Shown here piece by piece: positions 26,387-35,881 of a DNA stretch of 64,000 nt (position 1 is the stretch's first letter; each line of letters starts with the position of its first letter). The translations under genes and the position numbers were made by a program. The notes under the pieces were generated by a model. It searched no databases. It was not told the DNA's origin and saw nothing but the letters and a program-made list of their open reading frames with translations. The stretch covers positions 257,896-321,895 of the forward strand of contig NZ_LN881717.1 of NCBI RefSeq assembly GCF_001457435.1. Direction: 5' to 3'. This DNA is from Actinobaculum massiliense (GTDB lineage: Bacteria > Actinomycetota > Actinomycetes > Actinomycetales > Actinomycetaceae).

Positions 26387-26693
26387 AACCATCCCTTCAG
26401 GCGCTGAGCGCACCGCAATTGCTATCGCAAGGCAAATGCCAGCGCGAAGCTTACGAATCGTTAGTCTACCGGGCGAAGGCTGAGCGCTCTGGGGCTTGCG
26501 CCGGCGCGTCGCTCGGCCGGGCACTGCGCCGCCCAGGCCGAGCACCGCGCCACCTCACCCGCGCAATAACCAATATTCGGGAAAACTATCCCCGCCCCTG
26601 CCGTATTCCACAGTGAGAGGCAACGCACTGCGCGGGGGCACGATCTACTCACATTGCCTTGCTTCCCAAGCTTTGAGATGGAAATATCACAGC

Positions 26694-27455
26694 ATGGACG
26701 CCAAGAAAGATTCAAATTCGCGCGAGCATGAAGGAAGCGGGGTCGGGGTACTCGACAAAGTCACCGCCGTCCTCGATGCGCTAGAGGCCGGGCCGCAGAC
26801 GCTGGCCAACCTCGTCACGCAGACGCACCTGGCTCGCCCGACGGCGCACCGCCTCGCCGTGGCCTTGGAGTTCCATCGTTTTGTGGCCCGCGATGGCCAG
26901 GGCCGGTTCGTACTTGGCCCGCGTCTCTCCGAGCTTTCCTCCGCCGCCGGCGAGGATCGCCTGCTCACCGCGGCACACCCCGTGCTGGTTGCCCTACGCG
27001 ACCATACCGGCGAATCCGTTCAGCTTTACCGCCGCCAGGGCGAGCAGCGCGTCTGCGTTGCCGCGGCCGAACGCGAGATGGGCCTGCGCGATTCGATTCC
27101 GGTGGGCGCGGTGCTTTCCATGAAGGCCGGCTCTGCGGCGCAGGTTCTGCTGGCCTGGGAGGAGCCGGATCGCCTCCACCGCGGCCTGCATGGCGCGTCC
27201 TTTACCGCCACTAATCTTTCCGCGGTACGACGCCGTGGCTGGGCACAATCCGTCGGCGAGCGGGAAGCTGGCGTCGCCTCGGTTTCGGCGCCCGTACGCG
27301 GCCCGAGCGGGCGCGTAATCGCCGCGGTTTCCATCTCCGGCCCAATCGAACGCATGAGCCGCCAGCCCGGCCGCCTGCACGCCAATGCCGTGGTGGCCGG
27401 CGCCAAGCGCCTGACGGACGTTCTACAAACTACCGAAAGCCTGGAGCAGGCTTAG
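26694..27455 (+). CDS. IclR-family transcriptional regulator (NdgR-like)
   Basis: 253 residues. The winged helix is GVLDKVTAVLDALEAGPQTLANLVTQTHLARPTAHRLAVAL, followed by an IclR effector domain with LRDHTGESVQLYRRQG and GRVIAAVSISGP. In many actinobacteria this regulator (NdgR/LtbR) sits between gltX and leuCD and controls leucine and related biosynthesis. Here it keeps its neighbours gltX and murA, but leuCD are missing from the window. The 307 bp before it (26387-26693) carry no gene and no clear operator that I can identify. Its stop overlaps the convergent glycosyltransferase stop. Confidence 0.85.
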   Translation: MDAKKDSNSREHEGSGVGVLDKVTAVLDALEAGPQTLANLVTQTHLARPTAHRLAVALEFHRFVARDGQGRFVLGPRLSELSSAAGEDRLLTAAHPVLVALRDHTGESVQLYRRQGEQRVCVAAAEREMGLRDSIPVGAVLSMKAGSAAQVLLAWEEPDRLHRGLHGASFTATNLSAVRRRGWAQSVGEREAGVASVSAPVRGPSGRVIAAVSISGPIERMSRQPGRLHANAVVAGAKRLTDVLQTTESLEQA

Positions 27456-28588
27456 CACCGCACCTCGCTTATCGCGGCGGCATACTCATTCTCCGTCAGA
27501 TGCGCCACCCGCTCCCAAGTTTCGGCCGGCTCAACTTGCTCGTTGTGCTCAGATATATACCCGCGCAGGCCGTCGTCAGCCAAAATCAGCGCTAGCTGGG
27601 CGGCGACGTCGTGGTCGGTTTCTCCAAGTAGCCCGGAAACACCGTTTACTAGGAAGTCATCGGCGCCGGTGCCGCGCGGGGTGACCACCGGCAGGCCGGC
27701 GGCGCGCGCCTCGAGGGTGGCGATGCCGAAGGACTCCAAGCGCGAGGTGCTGAGGTAAATATCCGCGTGGGCGTAGGCGGCCATCAGCTCTTCGCGGTTG
27801 GCACGCCCGGGCAGGAAAGCCCAGCTCGCGGCATCGTGAGCGCGGATCCACGACTCGAGTTTCGCCCGTTGCGGCCCTTCGCCGTAGATGGTCAACCGCG
27901 CCTCAACGCCGGACATTTCGCGCGCGAGCCGGGTTACTTCCAGCATCTCCAGGGTACGTTTGCGCGGAGCCAGGCGGCGGGCGGCCACAATGTGAAACGG
28001 CTCTTCCGCTGGCCGGCTGGCGCGCGGATGCTCGGAGCGATACCGCGCAACGCGCCGCCACTGCGATAGCTCCACGCCATTGGGAATCACGGCCACCGAG
28101 CCGTGATCGCCGATAATTTTTTGCACCTGCCCGGCCACCAGCGTGGACGGCGCGCTGTGACGGATGCCCGGGCTGGTCAGCGGGCGAATAAATGGGATAA
28201 AGGCGGCCTCGGTGGGGCGAACCACGCTATGCCAGGTGACAACCGTGGGCAGGCGGTGCCGGCGCGCGAGCATCAGCCCATGCCAGGCGAAGGGCGAGAC
28301 CAGGCCGGTATGGATATGTACCACGTCCGCGCCGCGCATCGCCGCCAGCAGGCGCGGCCCGGCGAGCGGATTGACCGGGATATTCCCTAGGAAACTCGTG
28401 GCGAGCCGCAGCACCGGAATGCCGCCGACCCGCGATTTTGAGAAACCCGTCTCGGTTTCCGTGGGGGTCGCCGTTACGACGACGACGGAGTGCCCTCGGC
28501 CCTGGAGTACCTGCGCGATGTCATGCACCTGCGCCTCGATGCCTCCCAGGCGCGGCAAGAAACAATCTGACACTAAAGCGATACGCAC
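27452..28588 (-). CDS. GT4-family glycosyltransferase
   Basis: 378 residues of the GT-B fold. MRIALVSDCFLPRLGGIEAQVHDIAQVLQGRGHSV is the acceptor-domain start. HTGLVSPFAWHGLMLARRHRLPTVVTWHS and the donor-site STSRLESFGIATLEARAAGLPVVT (the E-x7-E motif) are conserved. The family includes phosphatidylinositol mannosyltransferases and other alpha-mannosyl/glucosyltransferases of the envelope; the donor and acceptor are undetermined. It stands alone between the IclR gene and the tRNA cluster. Confidence 0.87.
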   Translation of the reverse strand: MRIALVSDCFLPRLGGIEAQVHDIAQVLQGRGHSVVVVTATPTETETGFSKSRVGGIPVLRLATSFLGNIPVNPLAGPRLLAAMRGADVVHIHTGLVSPFAWHGLMLARRHRLPTVVTWHSVVRPTEAAFIPFIRPLTSPGIRHSAPSTLVAGQVQKIIGDHGSVAVIPNGVELSQWRRVARYRSEHPRASRPAEEPFHIVAARRLAPRKRTLEMLEVTRLAREMSGVEARLTIYGEGPQRAKLESWIRAHDAASWAFLPGRANREELMAAYAHADIYLSTSRLESFGIATLEARAAGLPVVTPRGTGADDFLVNGVSGLLGETDHDVAAQLALILADDGLRGYISEHNEQVEPAETWERVAHLTENEYAAAISEVRC

Positions 28589-28653
28589 CCTCGAAGTATC
28601 GCATATTTGGAACTCCCGTCAGCCAGCCGGGCGGGCGGCACTGCGCGAGCATG

Positions 28654-28682
28654 AAAAAAAGCGGATCTTGCGATCCGCTTTT
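28654..28682 (-). terminator. intrinsic terminator of the tRNA-Glu/Gln cluster
   Basis: GCGGATC (28661-28667), loop TTGC, GATCCGC (28672-28678), with seven A residues before and TTTT after, so on the minus strand the stem is followed by a T7 tract. It begins directly after the 3' end of the last tRNA-Glu. Confidence 0.85.
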
Positions 28683-28683
28683 G

Positions 28684-28756
28684 TACCCCGTACCGGATTT
28701 GAACCGGTGTTACCGCCGTGAGAGGGCGACGTCCTAGGCCGCTAGACGAACGGGGC
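28684..28756 (-). tRNA. tRNA-Glu(CUC), copy 2
   Basis: A 73-nt cloverleaf. The acceptor 5' side GCCCCGT pairs with ACGGGGT (one G-U at the end). The anticodon loop CTCTCAC gives anticodon CUC, and the T-arm GGTTCAAATCC is present. CCA is not encoded. It is identical to the copy at 28850. Confidence 0.95.
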
Positions 28757-28849
28757 CTATATTGGTCCGATCCGCCGCGGCAAGCGCGAAAAATCGGGAT
28801 GGAACGCAATCTTGCGATATTGTTCCGCTCTTGAGGAGTCAAGAGTTTG

Positions 28850-28922
28850 TACCCCGTACCGGATTTGAACCGGTGTTACCGCCGTGAGAGGGCGACGTCC
28901 TAGGCCGCTAGACGAACGGGGC
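28850..28922 (-). tRNA. tRNA-Glu(CUC), copy 1
   Basis: The same 73-nt sequence as the copy at 28684, 166 bp away, with a few extra identical flanking bases. The tRNA gene itself was duplicated recently or kept identical by conversion. The 93 bp between the copies have no other gene. It lies downstream of gltX, whose product charges it. Confidence 0.95.
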
Positions 28923-28960
28923 CTCAAGCAGACAAAGCCGTAAGCTTTCGTCATACTTCG

Positions 28961-29032
28961 CTGGGGTACCAGGACTCGAACCTAGAACGGATGAACCAGA
29001 ATCACCTGTGTTGCCAATTACACCATACCCCA
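28961..29032 (-). tRNA. tRNA-Gln(CUG)
   Basis: A 72-nt cloverleaf. The acceptor TGGGGTA pairs with TACCCCA, discriminator G. The anticodon stem GGTGA/TCATC encloses loop TTCTGGT, anticodon CUG. It is in the same cluster as the two tRNA-Glu genes. In bacteria lacking GlnRS, GltX charges both tRNAs before amidation by GatCAB, so the cluster makes sense next to gltX. Confidence 0.95.
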
Positions 29033-29194
29033 ATGGGTTTGCCGCTCTATCAAGCCGTTTGCATGCTTGTCTCGGCGACGAACATCTATATTAGTACGAA
29101 TCCGGCTTGCCCGCAAACCCGGAGCAGGTGGAACACCTCACGTTGCCGGAAGGCCGAGCGCACGTTACGACAGTCCGCCATGCGGGCATTGCAC

Positions 29195-29226
29195 CGCGGG
29201 GCGCCTCCCAGAGGAAGCGCCCCGCG
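29195..29226. terminator. GC-rich hairpin after gltX
   Basis: CGCGGGGCGC (29195-29204) pairs with 29217-29226 around a 12-nt loop, 53 bp past the gltX stop. It has no U-tract on the minus strand, so it may attenuate read-through into the tRNA genes rather than terminate fully. Confidence 0.5.
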
Positions 29227-29278
29227 ATATTTCAGTTTCGACTCGCCCAGCAATGCTTCGAGCCGTGCCCTGCCCTGG

Positions 29279-30796
29279 CTACGCCTCGGCGCATGCCTCC
29301 AGCTTGGCGAGCAACTGGTCAATGCGGGCCAGCGCCTCGCTCTTGCCCAGAATGCCAATCGAGTCAATCACCGGGATCGAAACGTTTGTGCCGGTCATGG
29401 CCACAAACAGCGGGCCGTAGGCAAGCCGCGGCTTGATCTCCATCTCGTCAACCAGCTTGGCGTCAAGCGCCGGCTTGAGTTCCTCGGGCGTGAAGGCGAC
29501 GTCGTCGAGCGAAGAAAGAACCTCACGCGCGCCGCGTAGCACCTCGGGCGCAGAGTCCTTGAGCTTACGGACGGCCTTATCGTCGTACTCAATTTGCTCG
29601 CCATCAATGAAGAGGAAGCGGAGCAGATCATTCGCCTCGCTGAGCACCTGGATGCGGGTCTGCGCCAAGGGAGCGGCCGCCGCCAGCACCTCCCGCTCAG
29701 AATCGGAAAGCTCATCGTAGGAATCCGCCGAGAGCGCGTCCACGTAGGAAACAATGCGCCGAGTGAAATCCCCCACCTCGAGCATGCGGATGTGGTCGGC
29801 GTTGATCGCGGTGCACTTCTTATTGTCGAAACGCGCCGGGTTGCCGTTCACATCGGCAATATCGAAGTTCTCAACCAGCTCCTCGCGGCTGAACACGTCA
29901 CGGTCGGCCGAAAGCGACCAGCCCAGCAACGCCAGGTAATTGATCATGCCCTCGGGAATAATGCCGCGGTCACGATGCAGGAACAGGTTCGATTCCGGAT
30001 CGCGCTTCGAAAGCTTCTTATTGCCCTCCCCCATCACGTACGGCAGGTGCCCGAAGCGCGGGGTGAACTTGGCGATGCCCAGTTCCTCAAGCGCGCGGTA
30101 GAGCACCAGCTGGCGCGGGGTGGAGGAAAGAATGTCCTCGCCGCGAAGTACGTGGGTAATTCCCATCATCGCGTCATCGACCGGGTTAGTGAGCGTGTAA
30201 AGCGGATCGCCATTGCCGCGCACAATCACGTAGTCCGGGACGGTGCCGGCCTTGTAGGTGATTTCTCCTCGCACCAAATCGTCGAAGGTCAGATCTTCAT
30301 CGGGCATGCGAATTCGCAGGGACGGCTTGCGCCCCTCGGCCCGGAAGGCTTCCTTCTGCTCTTCGGTGAGGTCACGATCGAAGCCGTCGTAGCCGAGCTC
30401 GGGGTTTTCGCCCCGGTCGATATGGCGCTGGCGCACCTCCTCCGGCGTCGAGAATGACTCGTAAGCGTAGCCGGCCTCAAAAAGCTTCTTCGCTACTTCC
30501 TGGTAGATCTCGCCGCGCTCGGACTGGCGGTACGGACCGTGGGGGCCGCCCACGCCAATGCCTTCATCCCAGTCCAGGCCCAGCCATTTGAGGGATTCGA
30601 GGATCGCCTGGTAGGACTCCTCGGAATCGCGTTGCGCATCGGTATCTTCGATGCGGAAAACAAAAGTCCCGCCGGTGTGGCGCGCGTATGCCCAGTTAAA
30701 CAGGCAGGTGCGAACCATTCCCACGTGGGGAGTGCCGGTCGGAGACGGACAGAAACGTACGCGGATATCTTTGCCCGCAGCGGTAGTCGTAGCCAT
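29279..30796 (-). CDS. gltX: glutamyl-tRNA synthetase
   Basis: 505 residues of class I aminoacyl-tRNA synthetase. The HIGH-like motif is [31 protein letters not shown] follows, and the KMSKS-like loop is [13 protein letters not shown]. The C-terminal helical anticodon-binding domain is complete. It starts 26 bp from the divergent PatB/MalY gene. The neighbourhood FAH-gltX-IclR matches that of mycobacteria and corynebacteria. Confidence 0.97.
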   Translation of the reverse strand: MATTTAAGKDIRVRFCPSPTGTPHVGMVRTCLFNWAYARHTGGTFVFRIEDTDAQRDSEESYQAILESLKWLGLDWDEGIGVGGPHGPYRQSERGEIYQEVAKKLFEAGYAYESFSTPEEVRQRHIDRGENPELGYDGFDRDLTEEQKEAFRAEGRKPSLRIRMPDEDLTFDDLVRGEITYKAGTVPDYVIVRGNGDPLYTLTNPVDDAMMGITHVLRGEDILSSTPRQLVLYRALEELGIAKFTPRFGHLPYVMGEGNKKLSKRDPESNLFLHRDRGIIPEGMINYLALLGWSLSADRDVFSREELVENFDIADVNGNPARFDNKKCTAINADHIRMLEVGDFTRRIVSYVDALSADSYDELSDSEREVLAAAAPLAQTRIQVLSEANDLLRFLFIDGEQIEYDDKAVRKLKDSAPEVLRGAREVLSSLDDVAFTPEELKPALDAKLVDEMEIKPRLAYGPLFVAMTGTNVSIPVIDSIGILGKSEALARIDQLLAKLEACAEA

Positions 30797-30822
30797 GATG
30801 GTCTCAAGGATACGCTAGGTTC

Positions 30823-31962
30823 ATGACATACAGCTTCGATTCAAAAACACTTGACGTTCTACTCTCCGAGGGCTCACGTAAGTGGTCCGAGTACCCCGAT
30901 TGCATAGGCATGTGGGTGGCGGAAATGGACCTGGGCATCGCCCCGGAGATCCGCGATTACCTCATTGGCGAGGCGCAACGCGGTACCCTCGGCTACCTTC
31001 CGCCGCAAGATAGCGCCAAAATCCTCGCCTCCGCCGCGAACTGGATCGGGCAGTTCGGCGAGCGGCCCGACCCGGAACAGATGCTTCTTATCCCCGAGGT
31101 CCTCAGCGGTTTGCGCCTGGCGATCAGCGATTTCACCGCGCCCGGCGCGCCGGTGGTAGTCCCCACCCCCGCCTATATGCCGTTTCTCACTATTCCCGGT
31201 GAGTTCGGACGGGAAGTCATTCAGGTGCCTTCCTTGTTCGACGGCGCACATTGGAGCCTCGATTTTGACGCGATCGAGGCGGCCCTCTCCGAAGGTTCGC
31301 TCTTCGTTTTGTGTAATCCGTGGAATCCGGTGGGGCGCACCCTCACCCGCGAGGAGCTTCTACGCATCAGCGAAATTGTGGAGCGAAAAGGCGCGCGAGT
31401 TTTCGAGGACGCCATCCACTCCAGCATTATTATCGACGGCGCCTACATCCCCTACGGCACCCTCACCCCCACCACGAAGGCGCATACAATCACGGCTTTC
31501 GCCGCTTCCAAGGGCTGGAACATCCCCGGCTTGAAAGCCGCTCAGCTCATTTTCCATAATCCTGACGACGCCGCCGCTATCGCCCCGCGAGCTTCGGCAA
31601 TTTCCAGCCCTACCAGCACAGTCGGGGCGCGGGCCGCGCGCATTGCCTTCGAGGAAGCCGGCGACTGGAATCGCGAAGTGTGCACGTATCTGGCCGAGAA
31701 CCTGGCGCTCCTGGAAGAGCGGGTAGCTAAGTGGCCGGGCGCGCGCATGGCCCATGTAGAAGGTACCTATATCGCCTTTATCGATTTCAGCCAGGCCGGG
31801 CTGGGCGACGATCCGGCGCAGACCATCCGCGAGCGCGCGAAGGTTGCGCTTACCTCCGGCATCGCCTGCGGCGCGGGGTATGGCCAGTTCACTCGCATGA
31901 TCCTGGCCACCCCGCGGGCGATCGTCGAAGAAGCCCTCGACCGGATGGAGGCGATACTGTAG
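30823..31962 (+). CDS. PatB/MalY-type PLP-dependent C-S lyase or aminotransferase
   Basis: 379 residues, fold-type I PLP enzyme. MWVAEMDLGIAPEI and LGYLPPQDS resemble the cystathionine beta-lyase/MalY N-terminus. CNPWNPVGRTLTREELLRI carries the conserved NP motif, EDAIHSSIII holds the PLP-ring Asp, and the Schiff-base Lys is in AASKGWNIPGLKAAQ. It probably cleaves cystathionine or cysteine conjugates, releasing pyruvate and ammonia; aminotransferase activity cannot be excluded. Convergent with the FAH gene, 6 bp apart. Confidence 0.88.
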   Translation: MTYSFDSKTLDVLLSEGSRKWSEYPDCIGMWVAEMDLGIAPEIRDYLIGEAQRGTLGYLPPQDSAKILASAANWIGQFGERPDPEQMLLIPEVLSGLRLAISDFTAPGAPVVVPTPAYMPFLTIPGEFGREVIQVPSLFDGAHWSLDFDAIEAALSEGSLFVLCNPWNPVGRTLTREELLRISEIVERKGARVFEDAIHSSIIIDGAYIPYGTLTPTTKAHTITAFAASKGWNIPGLKAAQLIFHNPDDAAAIAPRASAISSPTSTVGARAARIAFEEAGDWNREVCTYLAENLALLEERVAKWPGARMAHVEGTYIAFIDFSQAGLGDDPAQTIRERAKVALTSGIACGAGYGQFTRMILATPRAIVEEALDRMEAIL

Positions 31963-31968
31963 CCGCGC

Positions 31969-32718
31969 CTAGGCCAAATGCGGGGCGAAGACCTCGTTGC
32001 GGATCGTTCCGATTCCCTCGACTTCCACCTCGACGACGTCACCGTGACTGACTTCCGGCTTTGCGGTGGGAGTGCCGGTGAGGATCACGTCTCCCGGCAA
32101 CAGCGTGCTGTGGTGGGAGGCAATGGAGACCAGTTCCGCGATGGAAACGCACATATCCGCGGTGGACGCATCCGTGCATACCTCGCCGTTGACGCGGGAG
32201 GTAATACGCAGATCAGCCGTATCTAGCTCGGTTTCGATCACCGGGCCCATGGGAAGGGCCGTGTCCCAGTATTTCGCCTGGGCCGGCCCCACTCCCGTGG
32301 CCGAGAAGTCGTTAATAACGGTGTAGCCGTAGACGTACTTGAGGGCGTCCTCTGCGCTGACATTCGTTGCGGCGCGGGCTAGCACCACCGCGATTTCTGC
32401 CTCGTGAGCCAGGCCGGGGGCCCAGGACGGCAAAATCACCCGCGAGTACGGGCCCACCACGGCCGTATTGGGCTTCAAGAAAGTTGAGAAGTCCTTCGCG
32501 GTATTTCCGGCTACGTAAGTGCCGCCAAATCCGAAGGCTTTGGAACGCGGAATCATGGGCGCCACCAAATTTGCCTCTGATTCGGGCACCCGCTGGCCGG
32601 TGGGGCGGATATCGTGGGCAAAGAGCGGATCGTCAGCGAGCACAATGTAGTCGCGAGCATCGGCGTCGTAAATCGCGTAACGCGGGCCTTGATCAAGTGA
32701 AAGACGAGCAATTTTCAT
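31969..32718 (-). CDS. fumarylacetoacetate hydrolase family protein
   Basis: 249 residues. The FAH core is visible: GFGGTYVAGN, LAHEAEIAVVLARAA (metal-binding Glu), YGYTVINDFSATG and GDVILTGTPT near the C-terminus. Members hydrolyse or decarboxylate 2-oxo acids such as oxaloacetate or acylpyruvates. It lies near gltX as in mycobacteria (Rv2993c), where its exact role is not settled. Confidence 0.88.
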   Translation of the reverse strand: MKIARLSLDQGPRYAIYDADARDYIVLADDPLFAHDIRPTGQRVPESEANLVAPMIPRSKAFGFGGTYVAGNTAKDFSTFLKPNTAVVGPYSRVILPSWAPGLAHEAEIAVVLARAATNVSAEDALKYVYGYTVINDFSATGVGPAQAKYWDTALPMGPVIETELDTADLRITSRVNGEVCTDASTADMCVSIAELVSIASHHSTLLPGDVILTGTPTAKPEVSHGDVVEVEVEGIGTIRNEVFAPHLA

Positions 32719-32892
32719 GGTCTTTAGACTACCCGGAGGTAGCCCGCGCCGGCGCGAGTTCGCGGCAAGGGTGCCGTTCGCTCCGACACTCAGTTAATAT
32801 ATAGAAAGAATTTTATCGGCAAGATCGCTTTTTTGCCCGGCAAAATCCCGGGCCGAGCAATTAGCCACGCCGCCCACGCTTGGAGGAAACAG

Positions 32893-34710
32893 ATGAAGAA
32901 GCTACGCAATGGCTCGCTTTACGAGAAACCGCATTTCTCGGTGGCCGATCAGAACCAGACCATTGCGTGGCTACTGCAGCGCCAATTCGAGAAGGATCCG
33001 GAGCACATTGCCGTGCGCGTGAAAGACGAGCTGGGTAAATCTTGGCGTGGCTACTCCATGGCGGATTATCTGGCGCTGGTGCGCCGGGCCTCGCGGGGAC
33101 TGCTCGGCTTTGGGCTAAAGAAGGGCGATACCATCTCGATCCTCGGCTCCACCTCGTTCGAGTGGGCGGTTATTGATGCGGCGGCGATGAGCATCGGCGT
33201 CGTCGTCGTGCCGATTTACGAAACCAGCTCCGCCGAGCAAATCGAGTGGATGATTACGAACTCCAACGTGACCACGGTCTTCACCGATTCCACCGCGCAC
33301 GCCGAGCTGGTGGCTTCGGTAGCGCCGAAGGGAACCGGGCCGGCGATCCTTATGGACCGCGCCGCGCGCGCCAAGCTGGACGAGTACGCGGAGAAAATCT
33401 CCGAAGAACAGCTTCAGGCCGCCATGGATCAGGTGACCGCGGACTGCCTGGCAACCATTGTTTACACCTCGGGCACCACCGGCAAGCCGAAGGGCGTGGA
33501 ACTCACGCACGGCAACTTCGCGCGAGCCGCGCTCTCCCTGCAGGAAGCGGAAGGCCCGCTGGTCAATCCCGACGACGCTTCCCTCCTGCTTTTCCTCCCC
33601 CTCGCCCACATTATGGCGCGAATTATCAACTACACCGCGCTAACCACCGGCGTTACCCTCGGCTACGTGCCGAATATTCACAACCTGCTGGCGGATTTGG
33701 CGACGTTCAAGCCGACGATCCTACTGGTGGTCCCGCGCGTGCTGGAGAAGGTTTACAACGCCGCCGAAGCTAAGGCCGGCGCTGGATTTAAGCGCAAGAT
33801 TTTCCGCTGGGCCGCGAATATGGCCGTGCGGGACGCCACCAAGCGCGTGCGCGGTCCTTTGCATCGCCTGCAGATGGGCGTGGCGCGAAAGGCCGTGCTC
33901 AATAAGTTGCGGGCCGCGGTGGGCGGACGCGTGCGCTGGGCGGTATGCGCCGGTGCGCCACTGGGAACCCGGCTGGGGCGTTTCTATAAGGGAGCTGGCA
34001 TCACGGTGGTGGAAGGCTGGGGGCTCACCGAAACCACCGGCGCCGCCACCGCCACTCGCCCGCCGAAGCCGGTGCTCGGTAGCGTGGGCCATCCCATGCC
34101 CGGGAACATGATCAAGTTGGAGGACGACGGCGAAGTGCTGGTCAAGGGTGCAATCGTCTTCCGCGGCTACCACAATGATCCGGAGGAAACCGCTCGCTCC
34201 CTCAAGGACGGCTGGTACCGGACCGGTGATATTGGGACCATCGATAAGCAGGGCAATCTCACGATTACCGGGCGCAAGAAGCACCTCATTGTGACCGCCG
34301 GCGGCAAGAACGTGGCCCCGGCCGTGCTCGAGGATCGACTCTCATCCCATCCGCTGATTTCCCAGGTGGTAGCAGTTGGCGACAAGCGCCCCTTCGTCTC
34401 CGCGCTTATTACGCTCGACCAGCAAATGCTTCCCTCCTGGCTACGCTCGCACGGCCAGCCGGAGATGACGCCGGCCCAGGCAATCCAGTCCGAAGCGGTG
34501 CAAGAATCCCTGCAGCGCGCCATTGACCGCACGAATAGGCAAGTCTCGCGCGCGGAATCAATCCGCAAGTTCAAGATTCTGCCCGGCGATTTCACTCTGG
34601 AAAACGGCATGCTCACCCCTTCGCTCAAGGTCCGCCGCGAGATCGTGCTCGATCGCTTCGCGGACGTCATTGAGGATATTTACGCCCACGATGACCGCAA
34701 GAAGAAGTAG
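32893..34710 (+). CDS. long-chain acyl-CoA synthetase (AMP-forming)
   Basis: 605 residues of the ANL superfamily. ATP-binding TIVYTSGTTGKPKGVELTHGN (A3) is present, with GWGLTETTGAAT, GWYRTGDIGTIDKQGNLTITGRKKHLIVTAGGKN (A7-A8), and the catalytic Lys near the C-terminus in ENGMLTPSLKVRRE. It activates fatty acids for lipid synthesis or beta-oxidation. The ATG at 32893 has GGAGG six bases upstream; the longer frame to 32833 lacks a site. The stop overlaps aroE by 20 bp. Confidence 0.92.
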   Translation: MKKLRNGSLYEKPHFSVADQNQTIAWLLQRQFEKDPEHIAVRVKDELGKSWRGYSMADYLALVRRASRGLLGFGLKKGDTISILGSTSFEWAVIDAAAMSIGVVVVPIYETSSAEQIEWMITNSNVTTVFTDSTAHAELVASVAPKGTGPAILMDRAARAKLDEYAEKISEEQLQAAMDQVTADCLATIVYTSGTTGKPKGVELTHGNFARAALSLQEAEGPLVNPDDASLLLFLPLAHIMARIINYTALTTGVTLGYVPNIHNLLADLATFKPTILLVVPRVLEKVYNAAEAKAGAGFKRKIFRWAANMAVRDATKRVRGPLHRLQMGVARKAVLNKLRAAVGGRVRWAVCAGAPLGTRLGRFYKGAGITVVEGWGLTETTGAATATRPPKPVLGSVGHPMPGNMIKLEDDGEVLVKGAIVFRGYHNDPEETARSLKDGWYRTGDIGTIDKQGNLTITGRKKHLIVTAGGKNVAPAVLEDRLSSHPLISQVVAVGDKRPFVSALITLDQQMLPSWLRSHGQPEMTPAQAIQSEAVQESLQRAIDRTNRQVSRAESIRKFKILPGDFTLENGMLTPSLKVRREIVLDRFADVIEDIYAHDDRKKK

Positions 34711-35632
34711 CGCGCAGCGCGGCGCTGTGCCCGGCCCCGCGCTGCAAGGCGCCGCGCTCGGTGCCGCGGGTCTAGCCTTCGCCGTTATTGGCTCGCCCAT
34801 TCGTCACTCGCTCTCCCCGCTTTTGCACACCACCTCTTTCCGGGCGCTGGGCATCAACGGGACCTACCTCGCTCACGAGGTGACGGCCGAGCGAGCGGAC
34901 GCGGCGGTCCGCGCCCTGCGCGAGCTCGGGTATGCCGGCTTCAACGTCACCATGCCGTGCAAGCAGGCGGTAATGGCCAGCCTCGATGAGCTCTCCCCCG
35001 AGGCCGAACTTATGGGCGCGGTAAACACCGTTGCCCGGCGCGGCGAGCGCCTCATTGGTTTCAATACCGATGGCGCGGGGGCACTGCGAGCCATTCGGGC
35101 CGCCGGAGTGGAGCTAGACGCCGTCGAAGATATTCTTGTTCTCGGTTCGGGCGGAGCAAGCTCGGCTATTTATACGCAGGCCGCGATGGAGGCGGTCCCC
35201 CGTGTCAGCGTCTTCGCTCGGCCCGGTTCGAAAAACTGGGAGGCTACTCGCCGGCGCATTGCGATGCTCAATGAGCGCACCTCGGCGAGGCTTGAACTCC
35301 ATCGGCTCGACGATCCCGCGCACCTTGCCGAAGCCGTTGCCGCGGCCCAGGTAATTATCAATGGCACGAATGTGGGAATGGCTCCGCGCGAAGAGGAAAC
35401 CGTGCTAGATACAGACCTTTTGGGCCCGCAACACGCGGTTTTTGACGCGGTCTACAATCCGCTGGAAACCCGTCTGCTACGCGAGGCGGCCGCCGCCGGT
35501 GCCACCACGATTTGCGGGCTGGAAATGCTTTTGTGGCAGGCGGTGCTGGCCGAAGAAATTTGGCTTGAACGTAGCGACATCCCCGTCGCCGCCATGCGCG
35601 AGGCACTTAGCGGCGCGCGCCGCGCCGGGTGA
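34691..35632 (+). CDS. aroE: shikimate dehydrogenase
   Basis: The NADPH-dependent fourth step of the shikimate pathway. From ATG 34691 it has 313 residues, about 40 more than usual because of an Ala/Gly-rich leader. The true start may instead be GTG 34727. The shikimate site is VIGSPIRHSLSPLLH, the catalytic Lys is in FNVTMPCKQAV, Asp in FNTDGAG, and the Rossmann loop is VLGSGGASSAIY. The overlap with the acyl-CoA ligase is in a different frame. Confidence 0.9.
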   Translation: MTARRSSAQRGAVPGPALQGAALGAAGLAFAVIGSPIRHSLSPLLHTTSFRALGINGTYLAHEVTAERADAAVRALRELGYAGFNVTMPCKQAVMASLDELSPEAELMGAVNTVARRGERLIGFNTDGAGALRAIRAAGVELDAVEDILVLGSGGASSAIYTQAAMEAVPRVSVFARPGSKNWEATRRRIAMLNERTSARLELHRLDDPAHLAEAVAAAQVIINGTNVGMAPREEETVLDTDLLGPQHAVFDAVYNPLETRLLREAAAAGATTICGLEMLLWQAVLAEEIWLERSDIPVAAMREALSGARRAG

Positions 35633-35643
35633 TTCCCCGTGGC

Positions 35644-35685
35644 GTAGCGCTACTCCGTGCGCTAAGCGCTACGGCGAAGCGCTAC
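35644..35685. repeat. three AGCGCTAC units before tRNA-Leu
   Basis: AGCGCTAC occurs at 35646, 35665 and 35678 with variable spacing, in the 57 bp between aroE and the 3' end of tRNA-Leu, with two partial GTGCGC partners. Similar GTAGCGCT strings recur near 43934 and 46662. A short REP-like element or a processing signal is possible. Confidence 0.4.
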
Positions 35686-35689
35686 TACG

Positions 35690-35771
<82 letters not shown>

Positions 35772-35881
35772 GCAACTGTGGAAGTCTAACCTATTTGGCA
35801 AGTAGATCGCCATGCCGAGCTTTGTTAGGCCTCTCGCTATTGGCACGCGGCGCCGTGCGGCACAGGCGATGCCGCGCCGCG

